A DNA stretch of 64,000 nucleotides. It comes from Kingdonia uniflora (Eukaryota; Streptophyta; Magnoliopsida; Ranunculales; Circaeasteraceae). The DNA lies in the NCBI GenBank assembly GCA_014058105.1, contig JACGCM010002535.1, positions 2,046,001 to 2,110,000 of the forward strand, given 5' to 3'. Positions 35,317-46,789 of the stretch are shown piece after piece. Positions within the stretch are counted from its first letter, which is position 1; the number at the start of each line of letters is the position of its first letter. The notes below the pieces were generated by a model that worked only from the letters and a program-made list of their open reading frames with translations, did no database searches and had not been told where the DNA came from. The translations under genes were made by a program, and so were the position numbers.

Positions 35317-35333
35317 TTTGGCACCGTCTGTGG
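35317..35333 (+). promoter_or_regulatory. Primer-binding site of E4
   Basis: TTTGGCACCGTCTGTGG begins immediately after the LTR. TGGCRCCGT-type sites complementary to a tRNA 3' end are usual for Ty3/gypsy elements of this lineage. I cannot assign the tRNA with certainty. Confidence 0.75.
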
Positions 35334-35393
35334 AAAAAAAATCATTTTTATGATATCCTAAGGTATTCACTTTTTTACTACAAATTCTATTCA

Positions 35394-36045
35394 TGGTCAC
35401 ATCCATGCGACCAACAATCGGAATTCATCTTAATCTTTTAGTTGAGCCGGAACAACTAATAGAGCTACGGGGGAATCTCAATACTGAGAAGGAGAAACGT
35501 AACAAGCCCGAACGACAATTAACTCTTGACTGAGAGCTCTGCGAGAAGTAGCTCGATGCTGAATGACAAGATCCTTTGACAGCGCTCAAGGGACTTGAAG
35601 ATCAAATGATAACAAAGCAGACTGCCTTGCAAGCTTTACAGAACACTTAACAGGCTCCTCCAATACGAGACCGCGATCAGGTGCCAGAAGCCTCCTAGGT
35701 TTCATCACGGGAAAGGTTGAGACCTCAAGGTGCCAAAAGGAAAGCTGTTTCTTGAAATATTCAGAATAAAACTTAACCTTCCATTCATTTGGGTAGTAAA
35801 GTTCAGTTTGAGGCCAACCAAAGTCACAAATATTCCATACGTCAAGAGGAGGAACAACAACCTCAACCTCAAGTTCTAGTACGAAATCGTTTGAGTGATG
35901 GTACCGGTACTCACAATTCATAGCCTCCTCGTCAAGTAACTCGACCGATACGTCATTATGTCAAATAAGAGCATATCGACCAACGTATTAATGAGTTGAT
36001 CGAAGCACAAGTTTTGGGTACTACCGATGACCTTATCATGTTACA
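35394..36045 (+). pseudogene. gag N-terminal part of E4
   Basis: From the ATG region at 35394 (MVTSMRPTIG) the + frame is rich in Glu, Gln and Arg, with LNTEKEKRNKPERQLTL, ALKGLEDQMITKQTALQ and EEEQQPQPQVLVRN. It is punctuated by about ten stops. It has the position and composition of the N-terminal region of Tat gag, but no capsid motif is reached before the break at about 36045, where antisense coiled-coil sequence begins. Confidence 0.55.
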
Positions 36046-36530
36046 AGGAATTCTGATTGCCAACTACCTCTGCTTCTTGCACTTTTACTTGGAATTGTTA
36101 GTCTTTCACATTCTTACCTTCCTCCTTTAATTCTGCCAATAGTTCTGTAATTTGAACTAGAGAAGATGTCAACTCCGCTCCCTGCTGGCTCGCTTACCTC
36201 GAGCTACCTATAAATTCAACCTCTTTTTTTCTTATAATTTCTCTTAACTCCTCTATCTTTCTCAATCTGTTGGTTAGGTCTTACTTTTTCTTCTGTAGAT
36301 CCCCAGATAATCGAGCTCCAACATCTTGTTCTTTCACCATCTCCACCTTTGTTCTTTCTACTAACTCAGTAACATTTTTTAGTCCAACCTAACTCGAGCT
36401 TAGCTCAACATTTAGTTGGTCGTTTTAGGCGCGCAACGCATCACACTGAGTTTGAACAGCTACCAATTCTATCTGTCGTCACAGTTTACGTTCATAACAA
36501 TTCAATTATACCAACAGATTACATCTCATA
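36046..36530 (-). pseudogene. Coiled-coil fragment of an antisense gene
   Basis: The minus strand reads NVTELVERTKVEMVKEQ, RLSGDLQKKK, RLRKIEELREIIRKKEVEF and LVQITELLAELKEEGK, with stops. It is heptad-like coiled coil of the kind in the last exon of the E5 and E8 antisense genes. It lies beyond the C-terminal stop of the E4 gene at 36680, so it may come from a second gene copy or a rearrangement. Confidence 0.55.
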
Positions 36531-36679
36531 GTTAAAGTTTAAATCAAGAACATGGTATCTGAGTAATATCGATACACTGTTTCATTTATTATCACAGAGA
36601 ACAAATTTTATTTATCATCAATAACAATATACAAAGATTTAACACATATGCAGGGCCGTTAAAGAAAGCCGAGAATACC

Positions 36680-39600
36680 CTATTTTCGATTCTTCAAAAA
36701 ATGAGAAGATTTCCCTTTATCTCTCGAAGTTCTTCTGTTCGTTAATTGCACATTTATCGGAGTGGTAAAGGTCGCTACCTCCGGCGGACGTTATTTTTGC
36801 CGCGATCAGGGTATCAAGCTTTTGACCTCCTTCTCACCCTCTTCTGAAGGCAGTTCCCTCGACCTCGGAAGGGGTTTGTCACCAACAATTTCTCTATCAC
36901 CTTTATTAAATGACATGTTCTCATCATTGGCATTCTCCACATCAAAATCCTTCCCACATCCCGTCACGAACTTCTAAAATTCAATCTCTACCCTAGACAG
37001 TTCTCCTTATAAAAATCAGTAACAATGTTTATATGACGCTCATGTTCTGTTTGAGTTGCGACTTTTGCTCGTGACGGATATAAATGGTCCTTCAATATCA
37101 TTTACACTTTGTGCAGTTGCTGACGAGTGTCTTTCTGTAATAGACCTAAAGCCCTCAAATTCGCTTCTACCTTCATTCGAATAGCCACTTCTTTCAACAA
37201 CCGCATTGCTAAAGATATTTTTTACTCCACGTGTTGTAATAACTCATCCTGTAATCCTTTTACATCGCCCTCTAATTGCTTTTGAACCTCTATTTGCTCT
37301 TTCCTTATCTTGAAAAATACAATTCTCATAGCCCTCTGATCCTATATAAAGCCAAATACATCAGATAAAGGTTCTACATCGCCCCATACAACAGACACAC
37401 CAACTCAAGCAGAACACATTCTCGCCGTAAAACTATGACGATTACGTGTTTCTTGAGCTAAAAACATAACTCAAGATGGGTCGTGAACTATGCCCCTCTC
37501 CTTCAAAAGCTCTACATAAGCTTTTTTAACCCTCGTTCACTATCTACTTCGACCTCAAAATACAATGTTAGAGCTATTAACATACTTTGACACCTAGCCT
37601 TATCACTCGGGTCGTTAAAACAGGTCTACTCTTTTGGTTTTCGAGCTAATAACCCCCTTTCCTCTTCAGTCCTTAACACCTCATCCCTTTCTATTTTTAT
37701 CTGAGCATATCTACATTAAAGATCATTTAGCTCTTTAAAAGTTTTCTTTGAATTCAACTTAAATTTTTTTCTATCATATTCAGTTTTATTAAGTACCTAT
37801 TGAATACGAGTCACAAAATCCCTCACTCTACTCAACGATCTCCCTAGTTCGGAGTTCATTTTTCTCAGTCGTACTATTTCCTGTGCAGAGTATAAATATG
37901 TAGTTATAATACAGACATCCAAAACAAACATGCTTCAAATCATCACTCCAACTTCAAGAATTACAGAGTACTATCACTTTGATATCACACAAACTGTATC
38001 AAATCAAAAATATAATACCACAGAAGGTTTAGAGATTCTTGGTGGTCTCTACCTAAGATAGAAGATCCAATGTTTGCCCAACCAGCTGATTTGGTCCAAC
38101 ACGTTCAGAAGGAGGATCCAGTGTTCTTACAACTACTCAGACTGGTTCGGTACTTTCTGATGGAAATTCCAATACCTTTTCAGGAGAAACACCAGAATCC
38201 ACCATCACTACCCCCAAAACCTCTTAGGGAAACCCAATTTCCTTGTACCTTCCGACCCGGCTTGGCTCCACATCATCTGGACTCAATCCAAAATCATATC
38301 ATCATGATACTAGAGCTATGTACTTTTCTGTGAGCTTTGAAACTGCTTTAGCCTCTTTAGCTCTGCTCTCCTTCTCCAGCTTGAGCTCAATTTCGAGCTC
38401 CTTTACATGAGTAGATTGATATTCAAACTCCTTCAAGCGAGTAGATTGAACTTCAAACCAAGCTGCAAGAGCCCCAAACTCTTGGCTCCACTTTTCCAAA
38501 CATTTTTTCGCCCGAATAATCGAGTAGTATTTTAGCTTTAGCTCTGCCATCTTAGATGTGGCATGAGGCTTAGTTCGAGAACTACCCTCTTTCTCATGCC
38601 TTTTTCTTTTCAGCGAGGAATTTTTGACCTCAGCAGGAGCAACTTTAAGTTTCTCAACCACATCACCAGAAATAGATTTTACAATCTCTTATACCGTGGC
38701 CCCTCGATGACAGAAGTACTCTACCGAGCTGGCCTCACGAGCCACCGAGCATTCTGTTTGGTGCTCTAAGATACCAGAGGTAAAACACTAAGAACATCAA
38801 CAGCAGTCAAGATAGCTTTTTCCTCAGCCATAGCTCATTTCTCCTGAGCTTGCTAAACTTTAGGGGCTACAGAATCTACCCTTTTATCACTATGGATACC
38901 CAACTCACTGAGTTCCTGTTTTAGCTTGTCTGAATCTTGAGCAACACAGTCAAACAAGCTGGTCTTGCCTGGTGTAGATAAAGGCTTGGGCTCTACTAAA
39001 ACAAGGAACGCAACATTAAGTAACAGATCGAAGACAAGTTATAGTTTATTTGAAGATTGGTCAACATTACTTACTCGGATTATAATATCTATGGTTCAGT
39101 TTGAGCGCCGGTTCATCCAAAACCTGCGTACAGTCACCCTCTACCCATACAAGGTGGTCGTTCCATGGTCTACCCGCAGATTCAAAATAATAACAATTTG
39201 GCCTAGCTGAATTACTATACAGGTAACCACTACTTCAACCTTTGATATATTTCCATTTATAAAACTTCATCACATCTTCAGTTTCGAACTACATTGCAGT
39301 CCCTTCCTTCTATAATTTTTCATTCAGTACTTTACATACCTTCATCATTTCATAAACGTTCCCATTTAACAGGGCAGGGCAACACTGTAACACATTTATA
39401 ACCACTTTCTGAAAGAATATTAGAAGAATTCTAAGGCCATATACGATCTGATTCAAAAAACTCAAAAACCCATCCCTCGGGCCTGATACCCCGAAACCAT
39501 TATAATATGAGAGATTAACCGCCTTACCAATCTCTCTATCCTTCTTCCACTTTGCCAAGCATGGGACTTGGTAGTAAACTGCCTCCTCCCCTTTATCGGG

Positions 39601-39978
39601 GATATAGGCCCTAAACCATAAACCTTGCTCCTCCACACAACTTCCTCATTCTCCCTGTAATTTCTTTTTATATTTCAAGTGTTCTTTCCCTACATCTACC
39701 CCCTCTGGGTATATTACAAGGACTTTCTCCTTCTCTGATCTATCCTCCCTTTCTATCACCTCTTCAACCTTACTGGGTTCCCCACCCTCTATGCTTCTCT
39801 CTACGTTGTTTATAATTTCCTCCCGTCACTTCTTAGACAATTTTCTGTCACCTGGCGAAGATTTCCTTCTCAAATCACACTCGGCGCTCAAACATTTCCT
39901 CTCCTTGGAAATAAGATTGATACAACTTTTTTTTCTTTCTAAAACTGTAGATAATTTATGAGGGACAGAGAGGCACAT
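36680..39978 (-). pseudogene. E4 antisense gene, Transposase_28-like domain plus coiled coil
   Basis: The core exon ends at 39075 and carries VYYQVPCLAKWKKDREIG, NVYEMMKVCKVLNEKL and GRPWNDHLVWVEGDC, homologous to exon 2 of E1 and E5. Next come a Lys/Ser-rich linker (about 38990-38600) and a coiled-coil stretch (RLKEFEYQSTHVKELEIEL). A segment then ends at a GT at 38052, followed by a last exon of 37880-36680 (coiled coil) with a basic C-terminus RDKGKSSHFLKNRK. Many stops and frame changes, more than in E1 or E5, point to an old copy. Confidence 0.6.
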
Positions 39979-39990
39979 TTTTATACTCTC
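39978..39990 (-). promoter_or_regulatory. TATA box of the E4 antisense gene
   Basis: The minus strand reads GAGAGTATAAAAATG, at the start of the open region leading into the core exon. Confidence 0.45.
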
Positions 39991-40450
39991 CCTCGGTTTA
40001 TGAAACGATGGTTTTTTTTACACGCGTCAGTCATCCTTACTGTCTCTGTAGTTATGCCATTTTGATTGAAGGCATCATCATGACTTCTGTGATAACGTCT
40101 ACCGCCATTACGTCTGTCCCTATTATCTGCCATTACACATTTTGCACCTCTTCCTCAAATATAGTATAAACGACCAATCACCTTACTTTTATACCCTGCC
40201 AAGATCGTACAACTTTCCTAAAAACATATAAATATTCAAAATTCGAAGATATTAATACAGTTGTTAAAATCCTATAGCTGTCTCCCATAATATCCGTACA
40301 CAAAGATTAAAATAGAATATATTATTTTCATTCAATCAGATCGAGACATCACATTCGTTCATCCTCTTATGATCCCTCATCTTACATATATTTAAACCCA
40401 ACCACAAAACGCTAAAAAAATTACTTATTACGAGCTCCCATGCTTTGAGC

Positions 40451-40894
40451 TTACCGAGCTCTCCGGTCACATCTAAAACAACCTCGGTGATTTCCCTCCC
40501 TACACAAAATAATCTCCCCTCTTGCTGCTCTGGCATCCTCTTCAACGATCTTGCCACATGCGAGCTGTCGAACAGTCAATTCCCGCACTGTGGTAATCAG
40601 CAATAACCTCCGAAACATGAAAAATTTGTCATACTCTACCCGCTTCCCTTCATCATCTAGACCAGACAGATTCAACGGACATTTCGGCAACACAACATCG
40701 TAAGGGAGTCGGCAAAAATATTGTTCACGAAGTTCAGAAACCTTGATATGAAAGCGACCATCTACCCCCACCCCGCATGCTAGAGACAGAAGGTTAAGGT
40801 CCTTCCTTTTAGAAATAACCCATTCATTAGCAGAATACCGACGAGACTCCCTCGGAGAAATACCTGCCGCTTCATCTTCAGCTGTAACAGCCTC
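40451..40894 (-). pseudogene. E4 small antisense ORF, 5' end cut off
   Basis: About 147 codons open without a stop. The frame has no ATG of its own at the left break; it starts at the CACTA-type element border (GTG codon). Contents: ELREQYFCRLPYDVVL, then a Leu/Arg-rich middle and the end LCREGNHRGCFRC. REQYF...YDVVL and the Cys/His end align with the E1 (REAIF..QGYDAVL) and E5 small ORFs. Sequence upstream of the break is not found across the transposon, where E5 gag begins instead. Confidence 0.6.
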
Positions 40895-41299
40895 CACTAC
40901 GTAAAAAAGAGTAAAAAATGACTTAACAAGTCAGTCGTATTTTTTTGAAAGTGTCTTTATTTTTTGTCGAAAAAAGTGTCAAAATTTGGGCAGTAGTTTT
41001 TTGTTTGCGACTTTTACCTGAGTCGTAATATTACGACTGCAAGCTAAGTCGTAATATCTATCGCTTTTCGTAAAATTTGTGACACAAAAGTTAGTCATTT
41101 TATTCGTCGTAAAAAATGACATACGTACGAGTAATAATTTTTGTTGCATTTGTTGCATATTGCGACTCATTTATTCATTGTTTTATGCGTCATAATCTAA
41201 CGAATCCAAAATAAGTTGTAAAATTTGTAGCATTTCTCACAATTTTCGATGGAGATGTAAGTCCTTTCATACTAATTTAACAAAATATTGTAATTTACA

Positions 41300-42446
41300 A
41301 AATACAAAAAAACAAAAAACAAAAAAAACTTATTTATGAAATTAGAATTAGATGGATTTGAACCATCATCCTCTCAAGTTAATGAGCGCTCTTCCTTTTT
41401 TGAGCTTATAGTTTTATTAAGGCATAAAAATGCCAAAGTTATAAAATTAGAAACGTTTATGGCAAACAACGTTCTTAGACCGAACTAGACCTTTTGTTTC
41501 TTATTCTAAACTCTCCTTGGGCTCTGAAATGTATATTATATATATTAATTAATAAATATTTCTAATGATATCTCACTTTCATCGTTATTTCAAAAAAAAA
41601 CTCAAACTTGATTAAGGAACCTGCTTTTGTAGATCGATATCTATAACAAAAGCAAACTCATAGTTTACCAATGTCTTTATGCTAAAGTCAGAGAATAATT
41701 TATATGCATATATACTTAAAATATAGTATCAAATATATAATAGACAATTCAAAATATACCTTCCTATCGAGGTATGGTATTGTCTAGGAAGTCAGATAAC
41801 TTATGAAATTCCCTTGGCTATGATCACCAATTATTCCCCTTGCACATAGCTATGTAATTTTGTTATCAAGGGCTTGAAACACACTAACTTCAAATGGAAA
41901 CAATCGAATAAACCAATGAGAATATAATTATTAAAATGAGCAAGTCATTGTAATATTTCAGAGAAAGAACTACTTACTTAAACCACACTGCAGCTGCTAC
42001 TAGTCACAATCCCCTACAATGCATTGACCTCGCAATCCTATAGTATATAATCTAACAATTAAAAAGGATAGGAATGATTGAGAAAAACCAAATGTGTGCA
42101 ACTGCAATACCTTATTATCTAAAAAATGAAAAAAAAGCAAGTGTATATCTAAATTAAACAACAATGATATAGAAATTACGGGTACTAGCAGCTATGAACT
42201 TCAACTACAGACCAACATTTTTCTGGCTGCCCGAGCTGCAACAATACAAAGTAATCTACTTCAAAAAAGGAGCATGGTAGTTACATTGCCTGAAGATTCA
42301 GAAAAGGCATCATCTTCGTTAATTGAAAGAAATATAATAACATCCACGACAACTTAAGTCGAAAAATTAAAGGCTTCATTCACATCACCAGCGAATAAAC
42401 AACCATGGATTAGAGTACAGTATGAAAAATTATCTGGGTGAAAGAC
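41300..42446. other. Noncoding DNA inside the CACTA-type element, 3' side of the PPR fragment
   Basis: AT-rich, no ORF. A short tRNA-like hairpin lies at about 41350-41365 on the minus strand (see rejected list). It is probably the captured 3' flank of the PPR gene. Confidence 0.45.
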
Positions 42447-43600
42447 TCAAAGTAACAAAGCTGAAAAAAATTGTCTTGCATCTTCCACTCTTTTGGACTT
42501 GCATAGCCCAACAATGGTTATGTTGTATGCAATATTGTTCGGTAGAAGATATCTATTTGCAGCTCTAGCAAGGGAATCAACAATTTTTTGAGAGTCGAGA
42601 TGTCCTCTAGAATGCTCAATGAACTTCTTAAAAAATGAGTCAACCATGGATAAACTGAAACTAGAATCCACCATCTTCTGCATAATCAAATTTGCATCGT
42701 CAATCCTACCAAATCTATAAAGACTACTGACCAGTGTACTTAATATAATTAAGTTCAGATTTAAAGCCTTCTCAATCATTTCAAAATTCATATGAAATGC
42801 TTTTCTAAACATCCCATCTTTGCACCAACCATCAATAAGAGCTCCATATGTCACAATATTTGGTTTTAATCCACTTGCATGCATCTCAACAAGAAGATCA
42901 TTCACTTTACTCAATCTTTTACATTTGAAGACTCCTCCAATAAGTGAATTATACATTTCAACAGAAGTATAAATTCCTTCCACACAGTCTTCTTTACAAA
43001 ACGCGTCTACCGGAGTATTATAGCTATACGAATCTAGCTTCAAACCCCAAACTCCCATATCCCTAATAACTTGATCCGCTTCATGAACTTGTCCAAGTTT
43101 GCAAAACCCGTTTATCAGGGAATTGCAAATAACTTGATTCAACGTTAACCCTAGACTCAGCAACTCATCTCGGACCCTTAGAGCATCATCCATACTACCA
43201 ATTAAATAATACCCAACCACTAATACACCATAAGAATGTTCATCTATAACCAATGATGTTTTCTCTGCCATTCCATGAAGTACCTTATCTGCTTTACTCA
43301 CCCTACCTAACTTACAAAAACCTTTAATCAACAAAGTATAAGTGACCACATCATTGGTAATTCTCCTTTCAGACATTAACTTCAAAACTCTGGATACCCC
43401 TTCCATATCTTTTTGATCAGCATACCCACCTATCAAAGCATTGTAAGCTACAACATTTTGCTCCACGATTTCAAACTCGGGCTACACCCCAACTTTCCCA
43501 TATTATCAAATGGAAACAATGCCTTCTTCGTCAACTGTTTCTCCACATAAACCTTCAAAAGCATATCAAAAACAGTTGGCAAAAACAATTATAATGTTTC
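42447..43600 (-). pseudogene. Captured P-class PPR gene fragment
   Basis: A 339-codon open frame at 43466-42447 contains tandem 35-residue helical repeats with VVAYNALIGGYADQKDMEG, VVTYTLLIKGFCKLGRVSK and YGALIDGWCKDGMFRKAF among others, typical of P-class pentatricopeptide repeat proteins. These bind organelle RNA. Just upstream, in another frame, lies VFDMLLKVYVEKQL and ALFPFDNMGKLGCSPSLKSW, an N-terminal PPR stretch. Repeats are missing between them and also within the frame (spacing breaks near VDAFCKEDCVEGIYTSVEMY). From memory the order resembles Arabidopsis At1g19290-like proteins. It is a shortened captured copy, not a working gene. Confidence 0.75.
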
Positions 43601-44270
43601 GATCGATAAAATGGTAGAGCGAGGACCAATACACCTCAAATTCATGTGAAAAATCTAAATATACAAAATAACTAGTTTGATACAACTGCTTCCTACTCTT
43701 TTTCTTTGCCATTCACCTCTTAAAAAGATTTAGGTAAAATTAGAAAAGGAATCTAAACAGCTCAAGCCAATAATAGATCTATAAGAGAGAATGTACAATC
43801 GAAATCCCAATCTCACGTACCATTACAAAGCGATTGATTCAAATTATTTGCATTTGATATAAAAATCGATGTATTTACTTTGAATTAGAGAAAATTGTAC
43901 AAAATATGGTAAAATAGAGAAGCCATTAATGGATTTATGTTAAAAATTAGAAATCCAAGAAATCAATTTACCTACTTTTAAGCCTTTCGTAATTACTACA
44001 AGACGGCCATAACCATTGTGTGTTCCTCTCAGTAGGAAAGAAAAGATTCCCCGCAATGGATTAGATGACACAATAATTATTGTGCATTTCAGCAAGTTTA
44101 TTGAAGAAATCAAGAGTTTGGGCCCTGAATTATTCTCCTTTTAAGGGTTTCTGGGGAAAGAGAATTAGATGAGAGAGAGGCTATCACAGAGAGATGATGG
44201 ACACCGAGAGAGAAGATAGGTGTTGAGATTGTGGAAAGATTTTCAACAAAATTAGTTTTTTTTTAAACAA
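43601..44270. other. Captured 5' flank of the PPR fragment
   Basis: Noncoding. On the minus strand it has a CT-rich stretch (TCTCTCATCTAATTCTC near 44175) such as plant 5' UTRs often show. No gene recognised. Confidence 0.4.
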
Positions 44271-44534
44271 TTGTACGTTGTATTCTGGATCAGCAGTTGT
44301 AATTGGGTAAAAATCAAAAAACGACTGTGTCGAGAGTTAAAATTGCTTCATTTTCTTGACTATGACAAGAGTTGTATTTTGAAGACAGAAATAAGACTAA
44401 GAAAATAGTAAACGACGGGGGCTATAAAATTACGACTGGTAATGGAAGTCGTATTCTTCAACCAGAAAACAATACAATAACAAGTCATAAATTACTATCC
44501 AAAAAGGTTGGTAATTACATGTTTTCACGTAGTG

Positions 44535-44918
44535 AAAGAACTATTCGATATGGAGATACCGAAAGGTTTCCATACTCCAAAAATTTGCAAATATAAGGGT
44601 ACCGATCCAAACGAGCACATTCAACAATACCGCGATTCATTGGGGTTGTACTCTAATCTCAACTACATTCTTTGCCGTTTGTTCGCCCTAAGTCTGTAGG
44701 AGGAACCGCTCTGATGGTTCCACTCTCTACCTGTAAACTCCATTTGCACATTCGACCAGCTGCAGAAATAGTTCATCAAGACATATGCTGACAACAGAGA
44801 TAAAGAAGAAAATTTGTATTCTCTTATCAGTCTCAAGAAGTTAGACAGAGAGAAGCTTGAGGCTTTTACGAAGAAGTTTTTGGAGCTCGCATGTAAAGTA
44901 GACAATCTTTCGAAGTGA
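44535..44918 (+). pseudogene. gag part of E5
   Basis: Starts VVKELFDMEIPKGFHTPKI, then KYKGTDPNEHIQQYRDSL, a run with stops, and KEENLYSLISLKKLDREKL and FTKKFLELACKVDNLS. This order matches the capsid region of E3 gag. It breaks at about 44918, and RT linker sequence follows directly. Confidence 0.8.
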
Positions 44919-45640
44919 TGCCTGGGGTTGATCCGGCCAAGGCATGTCACAAATTGACCATCAACATCAACGCTATTGTAGTCAAAGAGAAATAGCGATG
45001 CCTATCACTGCAACTTTGAGATGAAGTTAACATGGAGATTGGGAAATTGATCAAAGTAGGATTTATTCGAGAAGCCAAATATCCAGATTGGATATCTAAC
45101 ATTATCGTTGTCCCAAAGAAGAATGGAAAATTTAGGGTTGGTATAGATTTCACCGATCTAAACAAAAATACTCCAAATGATAGCTTCCCTATTCCCAACA
45201 TTTATCAGATCCTTGATTCCACAGGAGGTCACGACCTCTTATCTATGATGGACGCTGCTTCTGGATTCAATCAGATTCCACTCTAGAACGAAGATCAGGA
45301 AAATACCACTTTTATTACTGAAAGAGGAATTTACTACTACAAAGTCATACCCTTCAGACTTAAGAACGCAGGTAGAACTTATCAATGGTTGATGACTACT
45401 ATGTTCAATGCACATCTTGGGAAATTTATGGAAGTCTAAATTAATGATCTCATGTACAAAAGCATATAATCCATCAACCACATCTCAGATCTCAACACAA
45501 TATTCAACATTGTTCAATCATACAGGATACGTCTCAATCTTGAAAAGTATCAATTCAGAGTATATTTAGGTCGATTTCTAGGCCACCACATCAGCAAGAA
45601 GGGGATTGAGGCTGATCCAGATCAGATTTGGGCTCTCCTC
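44919..45640 (+). pseudogene. Reverse transcriptase domain of E5
   Basis: Linker EVMPGVDPAKACHKL, then VGFIREAKYPDWISNI, VPKKNGKFRVGIDFTDLNK, DLLSMMDAASGFNQIPL and ITERGIYYYKVIPFRLKN. At the catalytic site the sequence reads EV-stop-IND (45431-45448) where YIDD is expected: Tyr is a stop codon and the first Asp is Asn. Further stops occur at 44987 and near 45010. Thumb sequence LNLEKYQFRVYLGRF follows. The enzyme is dead on this evidence. Confidence 0.9.
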
Positions 45641-46740
45641 AACATGCCATCTCCAAGAACGACGAAAGACGTTCAGAAACTTGCCGGCAAGAGTGCCGCT
45701 ATCAACCGTTTTGGTTTGAAATCTTCAGACCGCTGCTGTTTGCTATTCTTATTAATCCGCAATTGTACCAAACGAGGAAAAGTTCAACCAAATGCAGAGG
45801 TCAATGGACATAAGAATGTGAAGCAGCTTTTCAAGATCTTAAAACCTATTTGAGGAAGTCTCCTATCATGAGCACCCTAATAGATAATGAGGAGCTAATT
45901 ATCTACATAGCAATTACAGATACTTCACTCAGTTCGGTTCTCATTCAACTTGAAGGGGAAATCAGGAAGCCAGTCTGCTTCATCAGCAAAACCTCACTCC
46001 AGCAGAAATGAGGTATTCTAAAACCAAGAAATTTCTTCTCACTCTTGCTTAAACTTCACAGAAACTCAAATACTACTTCCAAGCTCATTACGCCAAAGCC
46101 ATGACGAACTACCCACTTTAGGAGGTTCTGTCCGAGAAAGAAAAATCATGGAGAGTGCAACAGTAGTCAGTCAGTTTGGGAAAATATTATATCAAGTTTG
46201 AACAATGCCATTCTGAAAAGGGTCAGGCCGTTAGCAATTTTCTCACGGATTTTCCAGTGGAGGATCTTGAGTGGGAAAAACTCGATCCTTACCTTACAAA
46301 GGAATTTATAGAAGATCCACCCCTAAAGCATTTGACGAGCGTGATGAATGGATTACAAGGAAATTGTGGAGACTTCTTATAGATAGTTCAGCCAGACCCA
46401 CAGTGTCAGGAGTTGGAATCGTACTGATTACCCCTTCCAACAGCAGAATCGAGAAATTAATCTGCTTGGATTTTGAGGCTCAAATAATGTCGCCGAGTAC
46501 AAAACTCTCATTCATGGACTCGATCTCACTCTTGAGCTCAGCTTCCTAGAACTCTCAGTTTACACAAATTCGCTACTTATCGTTCACCATTACTCTGAGA
46601 AATTTAAGAAGAATGGCAGGATAACCGAATACGCAACCATCGTTGCAGATAGGATGATCAAGTTCAAGCAAGCAACTCTCGAATATGTTTCTCAAGGTAA
46701 AAATACACACACCGATTCCTTAACTTATCTAGCCGGGGTT
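45641..46740 (+). pseudogene. RNase H domains of E5
   Basis: The first RNase H region has MPSPRTTKDVQKLAGK, KSSDRCCLLF, IAITDTSLSSVLIQLEG and, after frame changes, TNYPL and a stop-rich end with KAQ-like GQAVSNFLTDF. The second, archaeal-type domain reads DSSARPTVSGVGIVLITP (its DGS is DSS), then after a frameshift NNVAEYKTLIHGLDLTLEL, YTNSLL and MIKFKQATLEYV. The order matches E3. At least three frame changes. Confidence 0.85.
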
Positions 46741-46789
46741 TTAGGCACAGAAGCTCGATATCTCCAAATCGAAGTGATTTCAACCCCCA

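Larger units (their letters stand above)
34764..40894 (+). mobile_element. E4: deletion derivative of a Tat-type retrotransposon
   Basis: 5' LTR, primer-binding site and gag N-terminus (to about 36045), then directly the antisense gene region (to 40894). The rest of gag, all pol domains and the post-pol repeats are absent. The right end is the CACTA-type element; the E4 3' LTR is not seen. The antisense module is of the same long type as E1 and E5. Confidence 0.75.
40895..44534. mobile_element. CACTA-type DNA transposon carrying PPR gene pieces (3.64 kb)
   Basis: The left end reads CACTACGTAAAAAAG; the right end, read inward on the minus strand, is CACTACGTGAAAAC. Near both ends many copies of GTCGTA or TACGAC occur (for example GAGTCGTAATATTACGACT near 41021 and AAAATTACGACTGG near 44426), as in the subterminal repeats of CACTA elements. 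No transposase is present, so it would be non-autonomous. The flanking triplets differ (CTC left, AAA right), and the two sides belong to different retroelement regions, so this is not a simple insertion. Confidence 0.65.

Noticed and set aside
41350..41395. tRNA-like arm on the minus strand (GATGG-TTCAAAT-CCATC)
   Set aside because: The T-arm hairpin is perfect, but I find no matching acceptor stem and the anticodon arm does not form a 7-base loop; at best a tRNA fragment.
40892..44537. 3-bp target duplication of the CACTA-type element
   Set aside because: Flanking triplets are CTC and AAA, so none is present with the ends as I place them.
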